64,000 nucleotides of DNA from Methylobacteriaceae bacterium (GCA_947444195.1 CANEZL010000005.1:1-64000), one strand, 5' to 3'. Shown: positions 44,569 to 53,908, counted from the first letter of the stretch. Program-made: numbers and translations. Notes: generated from the sequence alone by a model not told the origin.

Positions 44569-44750
44569 GGGAGGCCACCGCCGGAGGTCGCGGGCCGGTC
44601 CCGGCGTCGAAAGCCCGGCGCCCCCCGAACCGTGCGGGCTTGACCCGCGCGGTCCGCCGGGCGTGTCCGGCGGCTCCAGGTCGCTCCGTCGGCTCGAAGT
44701 GAGCGCCGGCCCCCCGTCGCGGGACCGGTCCGGCATCGTCGCGAGCGCGG

Positions 44751-44851
44751 AGCCCCTCACCAAAGGGGCTGGGGCAACGGCATGCGGGTGAAAACTCCGC
44801 CCGCCGAAGCAGGCGGCTTGTCAGTACGGCTACGCGGCAAGCCGCCCGCTT
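44751..44851 (-). repeat. Hairpins at the 3' end of the TnpB relic (possible IS right end / guide-RNA remnant)
   Basis: Two hairpins lie at and beyond the TnpB-relic stop. One has arms AAGCAGGCGGCTT (44807-44819) and AAGCCGCCCGCTT (44839-44851), 12 of 13 bases pairing, with a 19-nt loop spanning the relic's stop codon. The other is AGCCCCT (44751-44757) with AGGGGCT (44764-44770). IS200/IS605 elements end in such subterminal hairpins, and the TnpB guide RNA is transcribed from this place, overlapping the gene's end. Confidence 0.5.
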
Positions 44852-45102
44852 ACGCACCGAAGGCCGTGTCCCGGCCCGAGACCGAAGGCCCGCTGACGCA
44901 CGACCATCGCGGCAGCCAAGTCGCGATCCGGGATACAGCCGCAGTCGCGGCAATGCATCCGCTCGCCCAGTCGCTTCGGCTTGATCGTCCCGCATCCCGG
45001 GCACGTCTGGCTTGTTCCGCGCCGCTCGACCGTCACGACCTCGGCACCACCGGGTTGACCCAGGCGCTCACGTCGGGATGCCCAGGTCCCGTCCGGAGCC
45101 GT
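44830..45102 (-). pseudogene. C-terminal remnant of an IS605-type TnpB
   Basis: About 90 residues in the minus frame, ending at TAG 44830-44832, contain TVERRGTSQTCPGCGTIKPK and MHCRDCGCIPDRDLAAAMVV. That is the TnpB zinc ribbon (CPxC...CxxC) followed by RuvC-III with its Asp in DRDLAAA. The N-terminal RuvC-I and -II regions are missing: upstream the frame runs straight into hemA, whose stop is at 45102-45104. It is thus a truncated relic abutting the hemA 3' end. It differs from the large TnpB-related gene at 16160, which lacks the zinc ribbon. Confidence 0.8.
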
Positions 45103-46400
45103 CACTCGGCGGCCTCGACGAAGACGGTGCCGGCGCGCGGGATTCCGAGGGCGTCCCAGGTCTCGGCCAGCGCCGCGGTGAGGCGCGCGATCTGCGCCGC
45201 GTCGTGGAAGGGCGAGGGCGTGATGCGCAGGCGCTCGGTGCCGCGCGGTACGGTCGGGTAGTTGATCGGCTGGATGTAGATGCCGTGGCACTCCAGCAGA
45301 TGGTCGGCCGCCGCCTTGCACAGCTCGGCATCGCCCACCATCACCGGCACGATATGCGTGGCGGTGTGCAGGAGCGGCAGCCCGGCGGCCTCCAGGGCGG
45401 CCTTGGTGCGGGCGGCCTGGCGCTGGTGCGCCTCGCGCTCCGTCTTCGAGCGCTTCAGGTAGCGCACCGAGGCGCGGGCGGCCGCCGCCACCGCGGGCGG
45501 CAGCGCGGTCGTGAAGATGAAGCCCGGCGCGAAGCTGCGCACCGCGTCGCAGATCGCGGCCGAGGCCGTGATGTAGCCGCCGACGCAGCCGAAGCCCTTG
45601 GCGAGCGTCCCCTCGATCACGTCGACCCGGTGCATCACGCCGTCGCGCTCGGCGATGCCGGCCCCGCGCTCGCCGTAGAGGCCGACCGCGTGGACCTCGT
45701 CGAGATAGGTCATGGCGCCGTAGCGGTCGGCGAGGTCGCAGATCTTCCCGATCGGCGCCACGTCGCCGTCCATCGAGTAGACGCTCTCGAACACGATCAG
45801 CTTCGGGCGGTCGCCGGCCTCGACGAGCAGCTCTTCCAGATGGGCGAGGTCGTTGTGGCGGAAGATGCGCTTCTCGCAGCCCGAGTGGCGCACGCCCTCG
45901 ATCATCGAGTTGTGGTTGAAGGCATCCGACAGGATCAGGCAGTTCGGGATCAGCTTGGCGATCGTCGAGATGCCGGCCTGGTTCGAGACGTAGCCCGAGG
46001 TGAAGACGAGGCCCGCCTCCTTGCCGTGCAGGTCGGCGAGCTCGCGCTCCAGATCGACCAGCGGCGAGGTGTTGCCGGCGATGTTGCGGGTGCCGCCCGC
46101 CCCGACGCCGCAGCGCTTGGCCGTCTCGGTCATGGCGCCGACGACCTCGGGGTGCTGGCCCATGCCGAGATAGTCGTTCGAGCACCACACGGTGATCTCG
46201 CGGGTCGAGCCGTCGGCGCGGCGCCAGAGCGCCGTCGGGAAGCGCCCGGCGATGCGCTCGATATCGGCGAAGACGCGGTAGCGCCGCTCGCCGTGCAGCC
46301 GAGACACCGCATCCCTGAAAAAGTTTGCGTAGTCGGGACCGCATCCGCCCTGGGCGACCGGCGCCGAGCGTTGGACGTCTGAGGCCAACCGAAGGTGCAT
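45102..46400 (-). CDS. hemA: 5-aminolevulinate synthase
   Basis: The 432-residue PLP enzyme of the alpha-oxoamine synthase family shows [88 protein letters not shown] and the PLP-Lys motif [15 protein letters not shown]. It condenses glycine and succinyl-CoA to ALA, the first step of haem synthesis in alphaproteobacteria. The N-terminus is about 24 residues longer than usual ([10 protein letters not shown]...). An exact FNR/FixK box lies 131 bp upstream, so this may be the low-oxygen-induced copy. A TnpB relic directly follows its stop. Confidence 0.96.
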   Translation of the reverse strand: MHLRLASDVQRSAPVAQGGCGPDYANFFRDAVSRLHGERRYRVFADIERIAGRFPTALWRRADGSTREITVWCSNDYLGMGQHPEVVGAMTETAKRCGVGAGGTRNIAGNTSPLVDLERELADLHGKEAGLVFTSGYVSNQAGISTIAKLIPNCLILSDAFNHNSMIEGVRHSGCEKRIFRHNDLAHLEELLVEAGDRPKLIVFESVYSMDGDVAPIGKICDLADRYGAMTYLDEVHAVGLYGERGAGIAERDGVMHRVDVIEGTLAKGFGCVGGYITASAAICDAVRSFAPGFIFTTALPPAVAAAARASVRYLKRSKTEREAHQRQAARTKAALEAAGLPLLHTATHIVPVMVGDAELCKAAADHLLECHGIYIQPINYPTVPRGTERLRITPSPFHDAAQIARLTAALAETWDALGIPRAGTVFVEAAE

Positions 46401-46524
46401 GAGCAGGTGTCCTGATCGGGCCTAGCGAGGGCTCAGCCGCGCTGGGGGGATGGGCGTCGTGTCACGGACGCGCGAGGCGCACCGGTGACGCCCCTGGCTA
46501 TGGCGAAGGGATGGCCGGCGTGCC

Positions 46525-46538
46525 TTGACGTCGATCAA
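46525..46538 (-). promoter_or_regulatory. FNR/FixK box upstream of hemA
   Basis: TTGACGTCGATCAA, exact TTGA-N6-TCAA. On the hemA strand CATAGC near 46499 is placed about 31 bp from the box centre as a -10. Confidence 0.78.
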
Positions 46539-46578
46539 TCGGTCGTTCGGCCGACCCGGCCGGCCCCCACCGCCCGGC

Positions 46579-47091
46579 TCAGCTGGTCGACAGGGACAGA
46601 TGTGCGCGTGCGGCGACGTCGGTGGCCACGGCCAAGGCATCGTCCCGAGCGGCGCATCGCGTGAGGCGCCAGGGTCGCGTCCCATCCCCGAACCGGGCGA
46701 CGACGCACCAAGCTGGCGGGCCGTCACTCCATTCCTCGGGTTCAACACAGATGCCCGACACCCGCGCCAGCGCTTGCGTGCGCGTCCATGCCAGCCGGAA
46801 CGAGGCCTGCGTAAGCTCGGAGACGATGCCCTCGCGTGGATCGACCGTGACCGTCCTCCTGAGGCCCAGCAGCGCGACGGCGAGCAGGGGCAGGCCGACC
46901 GCGACCGCTCCTGCCGACACGAGCCATGGAAGAAGTGTCGCCGCATCGAAGGTGGAGACGCTGGGTCGAACGAGGAGCTCCCACGGCGCGAGGAGCGGCA
47001 CGAGCCCGGCGATGGCGAGGATCGCACGGGCGCCGTCGCCGAACGATTCCTCGAAGCTGACGGCCTCTGGTGGATCCACGCCTTCCGTCAT
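46579..47091 (-). CDS. Hypothetical membrane protein with two TM helices
   Basis: The 170-residue product has a short acidic N-terminus (MTEGVDPPEAVSFEESFGDG), TM1 (ARAILAIAGLVPLLAPWELL), TM2 (LVSAGAVAVGLPLLAVALLG) and a cytosolic beta-rich domain (TVTVDPREGIVSELTQASFR, then CVEPEEWSDGPPAWCVVARF). This layout, two TMs and a PH-like or DUF-type domain, is common among uncharacterised proteins; I do not recognise the family. ATG 47091 starts the change from low-complexity to normal composition. The box at 47204-47217, shared with the divergent gene, lies 119 bp upstream. Confidence 0.65.
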   Translation of the reverse strand: MTEGVDPPEAVSFEESFGDGARAILAIAGLVPLLAPWELLVRPSVSTFDAATLLPWLVSAGAVAVGLPLLAVALLGLRRTVTVDPREGIVSELTQASFRLAWTRTQALARVSGICVEPEEWSDGPPAWCVVARFGDGTRPWRLTRCAARDDALAVATDVAARAHLSLSTS

Positions 47092-47203
47092 ACCGCCCTC
47101 GTGCTCGTGCGTCCTGCCTCGCCAAGCCGTGGCCGAGGATACGGACCGCCTCAGGGACGGCCCTGGCATTCGCACTTCGCGCCCAGATCGCTCGCCCCTG
47201 TCC

Positions 47204-47217
47204 TTGATCCAGCACAA
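47204..47217. promoter_or_regulatory. FNR/NnrR-type hybrid box between divergent hypothetical genes
   Basis: TTGATCCAGCACAA combines an FNR half (TTGAT) with a CACAA half. It is centred 86 bp before the rightward secreted-protein gene and 119 bp before the leftward membrane-protein gene. Which one it serves is not clear from -10 sequences. Confidence 0.55.
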
Positions 47218-47296
47218 TGCCGAGCGCTTCGCTGCATCGCACAAGAAGGCGTCCGGTACGGTCACCACCTGCCCGACTGCCCAGGAACACGACACC

Positions 47297-47653
47297 ATGC
47301 GGACCTCACTTCCCCTTCTCGCCGCTGCCCTTCTCGCCTGCTCCGGCCTGCCAGCGCTGGCGACCCCGTGCGGCCAACAGATCGATGCCCTGCAGCGCCG
47401 CCTCGACAGCGTGGGCGCCGTCCGCGTGGCCGGCCTGGAGCGCGGCCACACCTTGGCCACCGGTTCGGTCAAGGCCCTGCCCCGCGCCCTGGCCGAGCAG
47501 CCCGGCGATCCACGCCTGAAGCCGACACGCGAGAACGTCGCGGCCGCACGCCTGCTGATCCGCGAGGCGTCCGAGGAGGAGGCCGAGGGCAACCAGCGGG
47601 CCTGCGAAAACATCCTCACCGACGCCAAGCGCCTCATCGGCCCCCTGCCCTAA
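47297..47653 (+). CDS. Small secreted protein, function unknown
   Basis: The 118-residue product has a clear Sec signal peptide (MRTSLPLLAAALLACSGLPA-LA) with cleavage likely after ALA. The mature protein has about 97 residues with two Cys (PCGQQIDALQRRLDS and NQRACENILTDAKRLIGPLP), probably a disulfide-linked helical protein. Mature proteins of this type occur in Methylobacterium, but I know of no function. The Cys in the signal region does not form a convincing lipobox. A hybrid box lies 86 bp upstream. Confidence 0.72.
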   Translation: MRTSLPLLAAALLACSGLPALATPCGQQIDALQRRLDSVGAVRVAGLERGHTLATGSVKALPRALAEQPGDPRLKPTRENVAAARLLIREASEEEAEGNQRACENILTDAKRLIGPLP

Positions 47654-47876
47654 CGCGGCGGATGGCGAGACGACCCTTCGCCTGACCCCCGTGTCGGCGG
47701 ATCCTCGCCGGGACGCGGCGAGGCTACCTGCCTGCCGCGAGGTACCCTGCCACGGACGGGTCGCGTGCGCCGGCCGGTTAACGCCGTTCGGTCTGCCGTG
47801 CGGCGTTGCCGACCGACCCCGTCGTTCGGCCAGGTACCGGCTGGGACACGCCGCCGGCCGGTGGTTGCGCCGCCCC

Positions 47877-48131
47877 CTACCGGCTGCGCCCAGCCCCTGG
47901 GCGCCCGACCTCAGCCCTGGATGGATCCTCCTTTGCCTCGGACCTCGGTGCGGGGGCGATCTCGCCGAGTTGCAGGAGCAATTCGGCGATTCGGCCATTC
48001 AACGGCGCGGCGAACGCAGGTTCGTAGAGGCGCCGCAGATGATGGCCAAGGCGCCGCTGGGCGTCAGCGTCGAGCGTCGGCGGCTCCGCGAACGCAGGCT
48101 CGGGTGCCTCGGTGGGCGGATCAGGCGGCAT
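47877..48131 (-). CDS. NepR-like anti-sigma factor candidate
   Basis: The 84-residue product has the NepR core in the middle: DADAQRRLGHHLRRLYEPAF then PLNGRIAELLLQLGE. This matches the NepR pattern (IGxxLRxxYxxxxxxPVPxRFxxLLxxL), with a disordered N-terminus and an extra C-terminal tail of about 27 residues. NepR binds the ECF sigma factor EcfG and is released by PhyR in the alphaproteobacterial general stress response. No phyR or ecfG is adjacent, so it would be an orphan paralogue. Methylobacterium is known to have several NepR copies. No box is visible upstream within 190 bp on its own strand. Confidence 0.6.
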   Translation of the reverse strand: MPPDPPTEAPEPAFAEPPTLDADAQRRLGHHLRRLYEPAFAAPLNGRIAELLLQLGEIAPAPRSEAKEDPSRAEVGRPGAGRSR

Positions 48132-48454
48132 CCCTGACTAAATTGCCGTGCTCGACCTCCCGGCAAGGCCAAGTGCATTCAATCCATGAACAAGGCGGGA
48201 CGTGGCAGGAGGACAGCGCCCGCCGCGATGAACCGGCCGGCGCGCGCGGGCGGTAAGGCGCGGATCCGTCCCCGGCACGACGTCGGCGAGACACGCTCGG
48301 GCCGACCGTGCCGAGTTCGCGCCCTGACCTGGATCAAAGCCTGGACCGGGTCTTTGGGAAAGAACCGAGACCGCGTCCTGCGTCGGGCATGGCATGCCGT
48401 CCCGAAATGAGAGCCGGGACGTCCACGTTCCCGTGCCGACCAGGGTGATACGAC
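48132..48454. other. Intergenic region with an FNR-type box (48324-48337)
   Basis: CTGACCTGGATCAA at 48324-48337 is one base off the TTGA-N6-TCAA consensus and is centred 124 bp upstream of the ATG at 48455. Nothing else is evident in these 323 bp. Confidence 0.5.
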
Positions 48455-48706
48455 ATGGCCGCGACATCGACCGCACAGTCCCCGCCTTCATTCCCGGCGC
48501 CCGGCGGCGTGCAGACGTACCGCGCCTTCTTCGTTGCCCGGAACGGGCGCGTCACCGGGATGGTGCCCCTGCGGGCGGCCTCCGAGGACGAGGCGCGCGT
48601 CCTGGCGCGCGCTCTCGTCGAGGGGGAGGACGTCGTGGAACTCTGGTCGGGCCTGCACGCCGTGGCACGCTTCGAGCGACCCGAGAGGGGCGTGCCGCGG
48701 CCCTAG
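48455..48706 (+). CDS. Small hypothetical protein
   Basis: The 83-residue product has an Ala/Ser/Pro-rich start, then YRAFFVARNGRVTGMVPLRA, SEDEARVLARALVEGEDVVE and LWSGLHAVARFERP. The Y-R-x-(F/Y)-F-(V/L) strand, D-E-A helix and (V/L)-E-(L/V)-W-x-(G/R) strand are frequent in small Methylobacterium proteins related to DUF6894-like folds. Function unknown. The start ATG follows GTGATACGAC, a weak ribosome binding site. An FNR-type box with one mismatch lies 124 bp upstream. Confidence 0.65.
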   Translation: MAATSTAQSPPSFPAPGGVQTYRAFFVARNGRVTGMVPLRAASEDEARVLARALVEGEDVVELWSGLHAVARFERPERGVPRP

Positions 48707-49282
48707 CCACGCCTACCTGACGTGACGCGGCGCCGCGAGTCCGTGGAGGATCGCGCGACCGGCAGGGAGCGCTCGTCGGCAGGCGTGCCCCCGGCGCCCC
48801 CTGTCTCCCGCACCCTCCCATCCGCGCGACGGGGAGACCTGCCCGTCGCGCGCCTTGTTTGCGTCGGAGCAAAGATCCGGCCTCGCATTCCGCTAGGATA
48901 GACGAACGGATGCCATGACACCGGAGGCCGGATTGGACGTCGTGTCGGGGGAACCACGCCGGCTGCGCCGCGAGCCTCAAGCGCGACCCAATGGCCTGCG
49001 GTCGGCCACCCGGCCGCGGTGGCGGCCCCGCATGCCGGGACGTGCCGAAACCGGGGATGGCCATCGCTTCGGCGTCCGATGCCGATGCCTTGCCGTCGTG
49101 GCCCTCTCAACCCACCCGTGGGACACCTGTCGAGGCATGCGGCGCGGGGGCTGCGTGCCCTTCCTCCCCTCCCCGCCCGTTCGCGCCGGCGTGGCGGCCG
49201 GTTCGGTCAACCTCGGGCAAGGGACCGCGATCTTCATTCCCGGCCGCCGCGCCGGTGGCCGCGGTTAGCTGGGAGGCCCGCA
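48707..49282 (+). promoter_or_regulatory. Long leader region of the nap operon with a candidate class II promoter (48859-48900)
   Basis: No gene is convincing in these 576 bp. TTGCGTCGGAGCAA (48859-48872) resembles the TTGCG-type half-sites elsewhere in the window. TAGGAT (48895-48900, in CGCTAGGATAGA) sits about 31 bp from its centre, and closely matches the CGCTAGGAGAGG -10 of phaC. If used, the napE message has a leader of about 375 nt. An exact TTGA-N6-TCAA box is absent here. Confidence 0.45.
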
Positions 49283-49462
49283 GTGCGAAACCCACAGGTA
49301 CGAGGAAGCCTGCCGACCGGGGCGGGTCGGCTGAGGGAGTTGCTGACCTTCCTGGTCCTGGCGGTCCTGATCTGGCCCTTCATCGCGGTCGGGGTGGTCT
49401 CCGGCTGGGGCTTCCTCGTCTGGATGTACTACGCGTTCACCGGCCCCCCGGGGCCCGTCTAG
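49283..49462 (+). CDS. napE: Periplasmic nitrate reductase subunit NapE
   Basis: The 59-residue protein starts at GTG 49283 after GGGAGGCCCGCA. It has one TM helix: LRELLTFLVLAVLIWPFIAV, then GWGFLVWMYYAFTGPPGP. RxxELxxFLxLAVxxWPxxAVxxVxGYGFxVWMxQxxxGPPG is the NapE family pattern. Its role is unknown; it is the first gene of nap operons in alphaproteobacteria. It stops 9 bp before napD. Confidence 0.9.
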   Translation: MRNPQVRGSLPTGAGRLRELLTFLVLAVLIWPFIAVGVVSGWGFLVWMYYAFTGPPGPV

Positions 49463-49471
49463 GAGAGAGCG

Positions 49472-49780
49472 ATGGCGCGCGAGCAGGCGTCCTGGTCCCG
49501 GAGGGATTTGCTTGGCGGTCGATCCGCCTCGGGCTCCGGGGCAGGCGGCGAACACCACGTCAGCGGGCTCGTGGTCCATGCCCGGCCCGAACGGCTGACG
49601 GCGGTGTTGGCCTCGCTGAGGGCGATACCCGGCCTCGACGTGCACGGCGACAGTCCCGCCGGCAAGGTCGTCGCGACCCTGGAGACCGAGACCCAGGACG
49701 ACGTCGTGCGGCGGCTCGGCGAGATCGGCGAGCTCCCCGGGGTTCTCTCCACGGCGCTCGTCTACCACCGCTTCGAATAG
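49472..49780 (+). CDS. napD: NapD chaperone with a NapF-like N-terminal extension
   Basis: The 102-residue protein has a NapD ferredoxin-like fold from residue 27 on: [40 protein letters not shown] and [13 protein letters not shown]. NapD binds the Tat signal of NapA and proofreads cofactor loading. The first 25 residues ([19 protein letters not shown]) are extra relative to E. coli NapD and contain a twin-Arg-like SRRDLL, reminiscent of a NapF N-terminus. No napF lies between napE and napD, where it often stands. The ATG follows AGGAGAGAG. Confidence 0.88.
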   Translation: MAREQASWSRRDLLGGRSASGSGAGGEHHVSGLVVHARPERLTAVLASLRAIPGLDVHGDSPAGKVVATLETETQDDVVRRLGEIGELPGVLSTALVYHRFE

Positions 49781-49820
49781 GCGCGCCCTCCGGCGACGCT
49801 CCCCCATCCAGGAGACGATC

Positions 49821-52337
49821 ATGGACGTGTCCCGCCGAACCCTGCTCAAGGCCCAGGCCGCGGCCGCGGCTGCCGCGGTGGCCGGCATCGACCTGCCGGC
49901 CGAGGCGCAGAACCTCGCGGCGGGCGAGGACATCGCCCTCAAGTGGTCGAAGGCGCCGTGCCGCTTCTGCGGCACCGGTTGCGGCGTGATGGTCGGGGTG
50001 AAGGACGGTCGCGTGGTGGCGACCCACGGCGACATGCAGGCCGAGGTCAACCGCGGCCTGAACTGCGTGAAGGGCTACTTCCTCTCGAAGATCATGTACG
50101 GCTCGGACCGGCTGACGCAGCCCCTCATGAGGATGCGCAACGGCAAGTTCGACAAGAACGCCGAGCTGCGGCCGGTCTCCTGGGACCAGGCCTTCGACGA
50201 GATGGCCCGGCAGTGGAAGCGCGTCCTTCGCGAGAAGGGACCGAAGGCCGTCGGCATGTTCGGCTCGGGCCAGTGGACCATCTTCGAGGGCTACGCCGCG
50301 ACCAAGCTCATGCGGGCCGGCTTCCGTTCGAACAACCTCGACCCGAACGCCCGCCACTGCATGGCGTCGGCCGCCGTCGGGTTCATCCGGACCTTCGGCA
50401 TGGACGAGCCGATGGGGTGCTACGACGATTTCGAGCACGCCGACGCCTTCGTGCTCTGGGGCTCGAACATGGCGGAGATGCACCCGATCCTATGGACGCG
50501 CGTCATCGACCGCCGCCTGAGCGCGCCGCACGTGCGCATCGCCACGCTCTCCACCTACGAGCACCGCACGACCGAGCTGTCGGACCAAGCCCTGATCTTC
50601 CAGCCCGGGACCGACCTCGCGATCCTGAACTTCGTGGCGAACCACATCATCCAGACCGGCGCCGTGAACCGCGACTTCGTCGAGCGGCACGTGAACTTCC
50701 GCGTCGCCAACACGGACATCGGCTACGGCCTCCGGCCCGAACACGTGCTGGAGCAGCGCGCCGCCCACGCGAACGAGGCCGCGGTCTCGCAGCCGTCGAA
50801 CTTCGAGGCCTACGCCCGGATGGTGGGCGAGTACACCCTCGAAAGGACCGCCGAGCTGACCGGGGTATCGAGGGAGCGTCTGCTGACGCTCGCGAAGATG
50901 TACGCCGACCCGAAGACCAAGGTGATGTCGCTCTGGACGATGGGTTTCAACCAGCACGTCCGCGGCGTCTGGGCGAACCACCTCGTCTACAACATCCACC
51001 TGCTGACCGGGAAGATCTCGGAGCCCGGGAACAGTCCCTTCTCCCTGACCGGGCAACCGTCGGCCTGCGGCACCGCGCGCGAGGTGGGCACCTTCTCGCA
51101 CCGCCTCCCCGCGGACATGCAGGTCAACAACCCCGAGCACCGCAAGCATGCCGAGGGGATCTGGAAGCTGCCTCCCGGCCTGTTGAACGGCGAGATCGGC
51201 TACCACGCCGTGCAGCAGGACCGGATGCTCAAGGACGGTAAGCTCAACGCTTACTGGATCATGTGCAACAACAACCTGCAGACCGCTCCGAATACGAATG
51301 CCGAGACCTATCCCGGCTACCGCAACCCGGCCAATTTCGTGGTCTGCTCGGACCCCTATCCCACCGTCACCGCGATGGCCGCGGACGTCGTGCTGCCCAC
51401 CGCCATGTGGGTCGAGAAGGAGGGCGCCTACGGCAACGCCGAGCGCCGGACCCACATGTGGCGGCAACTCGTCAACGCCCCCGGCGAGGCGCGCTCGGAC
51501 CTCTGGCAGCTGATGGAGTTCTCCAAGCGATTCACCACCGACGAGGCCTGGGCGCCGGAGATCCTCGCCGCCCATCCGGAGTACAGGGGCAAGTCCCTCT
51601 TCGACGTGCTCTGGCGCAACGGCAGCGTCGACCGCTTCGGCCTGGACGAGACCGCGGCGGACCACGACAACGTCGAATCGAGGCGGTTCGGCTTCTACGT
51701 CCAAAAGGGCCTGTTCGAGGAGTACGCCTCGTTCGGGCGCGGCCACGGCCACGACCTCGCGCCCTTCGACCGCTACCACGAGGTCCGCGGCCTGCGCTGG
51801 CCGGTCGTCGACGGCAAGGAGACGCGCTGGCGCTACCGCGAGGGACACGACCCGTACGTGGAGAAGGGGGCGGGCTGGCAGTTCTACGGCAACCCCGACC
51901 GCCGGGCGGTCGTGATGGCGGCCCCCTACGAGCCGCCGGCCGAGGCGCCGGACCAGGAATACGACCTCTGGCTGGTCACGGGGCGCGTCCTGGAGCACTG
52001 GCATTCGGGCTCGATGACGATGCGGGTGCCCGAGCTCTACCGGGCCTTCACCGGCGCCGTGCTGTTCATGCATCCCGACGACGCGCAGAAGCGCGGCCTC
52101 CGGCGCGGGCAGGAGGTGCGGATCGTGTCGCGCCGCGGCGAGATCCGCTCCCGGGTCGAGACGCGGGGGCGCAACAAGATGCCGCCGGGGCGCGTCTTCG
52201 TGCCGTTCTTCGACGCCAGCCAGCTGATCAACAAGGCGACGCTGGACGCGACGGACCCGATCTCGAAGCAGACCGACTTCAAGAAGTGCGCCGTCAAGGT
52301 GATCGGCGTCGCCATGACCGAGCGCGGGGCGGACTGA
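49821..52337 (+). CDS. napA: Periplasmic nitrate reductase catalytic subunit NapA
   Basis: The 838-residue Mo-bisMGD enzyme has a Tat signal ([16 protein letters not shown]...) cleaved near residue 30, a [4Fe-4S] site CRFCGTGC (Cys47, 50, 54 and Cys82 in LNCVKG) and the Mo-ligand Cys180 in [11 protein letters not shown]. Further NapA blocks are [27 protein letters not shown] and [13 protein letters not shown]. It reduces nitrate to nitrite in the periplasm with electrons from NapB. It starts 40 bp after napD with CAGGAGACGATC, and its stop overlaps the napB start by one base. Confidence 0.97.
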   Translation: MDVSRRTLLKAQAAAAAAAVAGIDLPAEAQNLAAGEDIALKWSKAPCRFCGTGCGVMVGVKDGRVVATHGDMQAEVNRGLNCVKGYFLSKIMYGSDRLTQPLMRMRNGKFDKNAELRPVSWDQAFDEMARQWKRVLREKGPKAVGMFGSGQWTIFEGYAATKLMRAGFRSNNLDPNARHCMASAAVGFIRTFGMDEPMGCYDDFEHADAFVLWGSNMAEMHPILWTRVIDRRLSAPHVRIATLSTYEHRTTELSDQALIFQPGTDLAILNFVANHIIQTGAVNRDFVERHVNFRVANTDIGYGLRPEHVLEQRAAHANEAAVSQPSNFEAYARMVGEYTLERTAELTGVSRERLLTLAKMYADPKTKVMSLWTMGFNQHVRGVWANHLVYNIHLLTGKISEPGNSPFSLTGQPSACGTAREVGTFSHRLPADMQVNNPEHRKHAEGIWKLPPGLLNGEIGYHAVQQDRMLKDGKLNAYWIMCNNNLQTAPNTNAETYPGYRNPANFVVCSDPYPTVTAMAADVVLPTAMWVEKEGAYGNAERRTHMWRQLVNAPGEARSDLWQLMEFSKRFTTDEAWAPEILAAHPEYRGKSLFDVLWRNGSVDRFGLDETAADHDNVESRRFGFYVQKGLFEEYASFGRGHGHDLAPFDRYHEVRGLRWPVVDGKETRWRYREGHDPYVEKGAGWQFYGNPDRRAVVMAAPYEPPAEAPDQEYDLWLVTGRVLEHWHSGSMTMRVPELYRAFTGAVLFMHPDDAQKRGLRRGQEVRIVSRRGEIRSRVETRGRNKMPPGRVFVPFFDASQLINKATLDATDPISKQTDFKKCAVKVIGVAMTERGAD

Positions 52338-52795
52338 TGCGGCGTCTCGTGCTCTCCGCCTGGGCCGGCGCGGCGTGCCTCGTCGCCGGGGCCCTGCTCG
52401 CACAGGAGGCTCCGCGGCTGACCGGCCCGGAGCCGTTCACCAAGGAGACGCCGGCCCCGCCGATGCAGCGGCAGGTCACCGACGACGTCCGCCGTAAGCG
52501 CAACTACCCGGACCAGCCCCCCCTGATCCCGCATGCCATCGAGGGCTACGCCCTCGACCTGAACGCGAACAAATGCCTGGCCTGCCACGCCCGGAAGTTC
52601 ACCGAGCAGTCGCAGGCGCCGATGATCAGCGTCACGCACTACCAGGACCGCGAGGGGAACACGCTCGGCGGGGTCTCGCCGCGCCGCTACTCATGCCTCG
52701 CCTGCCACGTGCCGCAGACCGGGGCCAAGCCGCTCGTCCCCAACACCTTCGTCGACATGGACGCGCTCGTCGAGCGCGAGCCCCGGGGGCGCTGA
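52337..52795 (+). CDS. napB: Dihaem cytochrome c NapB
   Basis: The 152-residue protein has a Sec signal peptide ([20 protein letters not shown]) and two haem sites CLACH (in [13 protein letters not shown] and [12 protein letters not shown]). Conserved [16 protein letters not shown] and [11 protein letters not shown] provide the extra haem His ligands. It transfers electrons from NapC to NapA in the periplasm. The start shares one base with the napA stop (TGATG). The C-terminus ends [15 protein letters not shown], a usual length for alphaproteobacterial NapB. Confidence 0.96.
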   Translation: MRRLVLSAWAGAACLVAGALLAQEAPRLTGPEPFTKETPAPPMQRQVTDDVRRKRNYPDQPPLIPHAIEGYALDLNANKCLACHARKFTEQSQAPMISVTHYQDREGNTLGGVSPRRYSCLACHVPQTGAKPLVPNTFVDMDALVEREPRGR

Positions 52796-52796
52796 G

Positions 52797-53411
52797 ATGG
52801 CGGCTATCGCGAAGGCGTGGTCCTGGTTCCGGGTGAACCCCTGGGTGCTCACGGCCACGCGCCCCCCCGTCACCCTGTCGCTGGCCTTCCTGACGCTCGG
52901 CGGCTTCGTCGCCGGGGTCCTGTTCTGGGGCGGCTTCAACACGGTCCTGGAGCATACCAACACCGAGGCGTTCTGCACGTCGTGCCACGAGATGAAGTCG
53001 AACGTGTTCGAGGAACTCAAGGGCACGATCCACTACGCCAACCGCTCGGGGGTCCGCGCGACGTGTCCCGATTGCCACGTGCCCCATCGATGGACCGACA
53101 AGATCGCCCGCAAGATGCAGGCCTCCAAGGAGGTCTGGGGACACATCTTCGGCTCCATCGACACGCGCGACAAGTTCCTGGACCTGCGCCGCCACCTGGC
53201 GGAACACGAGTGGGCGCGGATGAAGGCCAACGATTCCCTGGAATGCCGCAACTGCCACAGCGCCCAGTCGATGGACGTGTCGAAGCAGAACCCGCGGGCG
53301 GCGGCCGCGCACGAGAAGGACCTGTTCTCGGGCGGGAAGACGTGCATCGACTGCCACAAGGGCATCGCGCACAAGCTTCCCAACATGCAGGGGGTCCCGG
53401 GATGGCAATGA
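52797..53411 (+). CDS. napC: Tetrahaem quinol dehydrogenase NapC
   Basis: The 204-residue protein of the NapC/NirT family has an N-terminal TM anchor ([20 protein letters not shown]) and four CXXCH haem sites: CTSCHEM, CPDCHVP, CRNCHSA and CIDCHKG. It oxidises quinol and passes electrons to NapB. It starts 1 bp after the napB stop and overlaps the following DUF4142 gene. With no napGH or napF in the operon, NapC is the only visible quinol link. Confidence 0.96.
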   Translation: MAAIAKAWSWFRVNPWVLTATRPPVTLSLAFLTLGGFVAGVLFWGGFNTVLEHTNTEAFCTSCHEMKSNVFEELKGTIHYANRSGVRATCPDCHVPHRWTDKIARKMQASKEVWGHIFGSIDTRDKFLDLRRHLAEHEWARMKANDSLECRNCHSAQSMDVSKQNPRAAAAHEKDLFSGGKTCIDCHKGIAHKLPNMQGVPGWQ

Positions 53412-53908
53412 GCCGGCGCCACGTGGCTCTCGCCGCGGTTGCCTTCTGGGCCGCGGGCATGGCCGGGTCGCGCGCGGATGACGCCGCGGGGCGGTTCATC
53501 GAGGCGGCCTACTCCTCCGCCCTCTTCCAGGCCCGGATCTCGCGCATCGCCGCGGCCAAGGACCCGCGACCCGGCATCAAGGCCCTGGCCGAGCGCGTCC
53601 GCGACTTCCGGGCCGCGCAGCTGCCGGAACTCGCACGACTTGCAGGGACGGCCGGGATCGGGGTGCGCGACACGCTGGACCTCGAACTGCGAAGCATCGT
53701 CGAGAACATCGAGCCGCTCGACTACCTTGCGCTCTCGCGTCGCTATGCAGAGGTCGAGGTGCAAGCCCTCGGCCGGGAGATCGCCGCCTACGAGGAGGCT
53801 GCCCGTTCCGACATGCAGCCAGTCCGTGACTATGTCGCGTCGACGCTAGGCAGGCTGCGCGACCTCGACGCGGCGGCGCGTGCCGAACTCTCGGCGGTCG
53901 CGCCTTAG
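53402..53908 (+). CDS. Exported DUF4142-like four-helix protein at the end of the nap operon
   Basis: The 168-residue product (or 166 from the second Met) has an N-terminal signal ([23 protein letters not shown]). Its mature part is almost entirely helical: [60 protein letters not shown] and [20 protein letters not shown]. This repeats the ferritin-like DUF4142 pattern. It lies in the periplasm; no metal ligands are obvious. It overlaps napC by 10 bp, so it is translated with the nitrate reductase; I know of no such partner in the standard nap operons. Annotation as DUF4142 is from pattern only. Confidence 0.65.
   Translation: MAMSRRHVALAAVAFWAAGMAGSRADDAAGRFIEAAYSSALFQARISRIAAAKDPRPGIKALAERVRDFRAAQLPELARLAGTAGIGVRDTLDLELRSIVENIEPLDYLALSRRYAEVEVQALGREIAAYEEAARSDMQPVRDYVASTLGRLRDLDAAARAELSAVAP

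Noticed and set aside
48915..49268. 117-codon plus-strand frame upstream of napE
   Set aside because: Its composition is Arg/Pro/Gly-rich without domain features and its start has no ribosome binding site; I treat the region as leader DNA.
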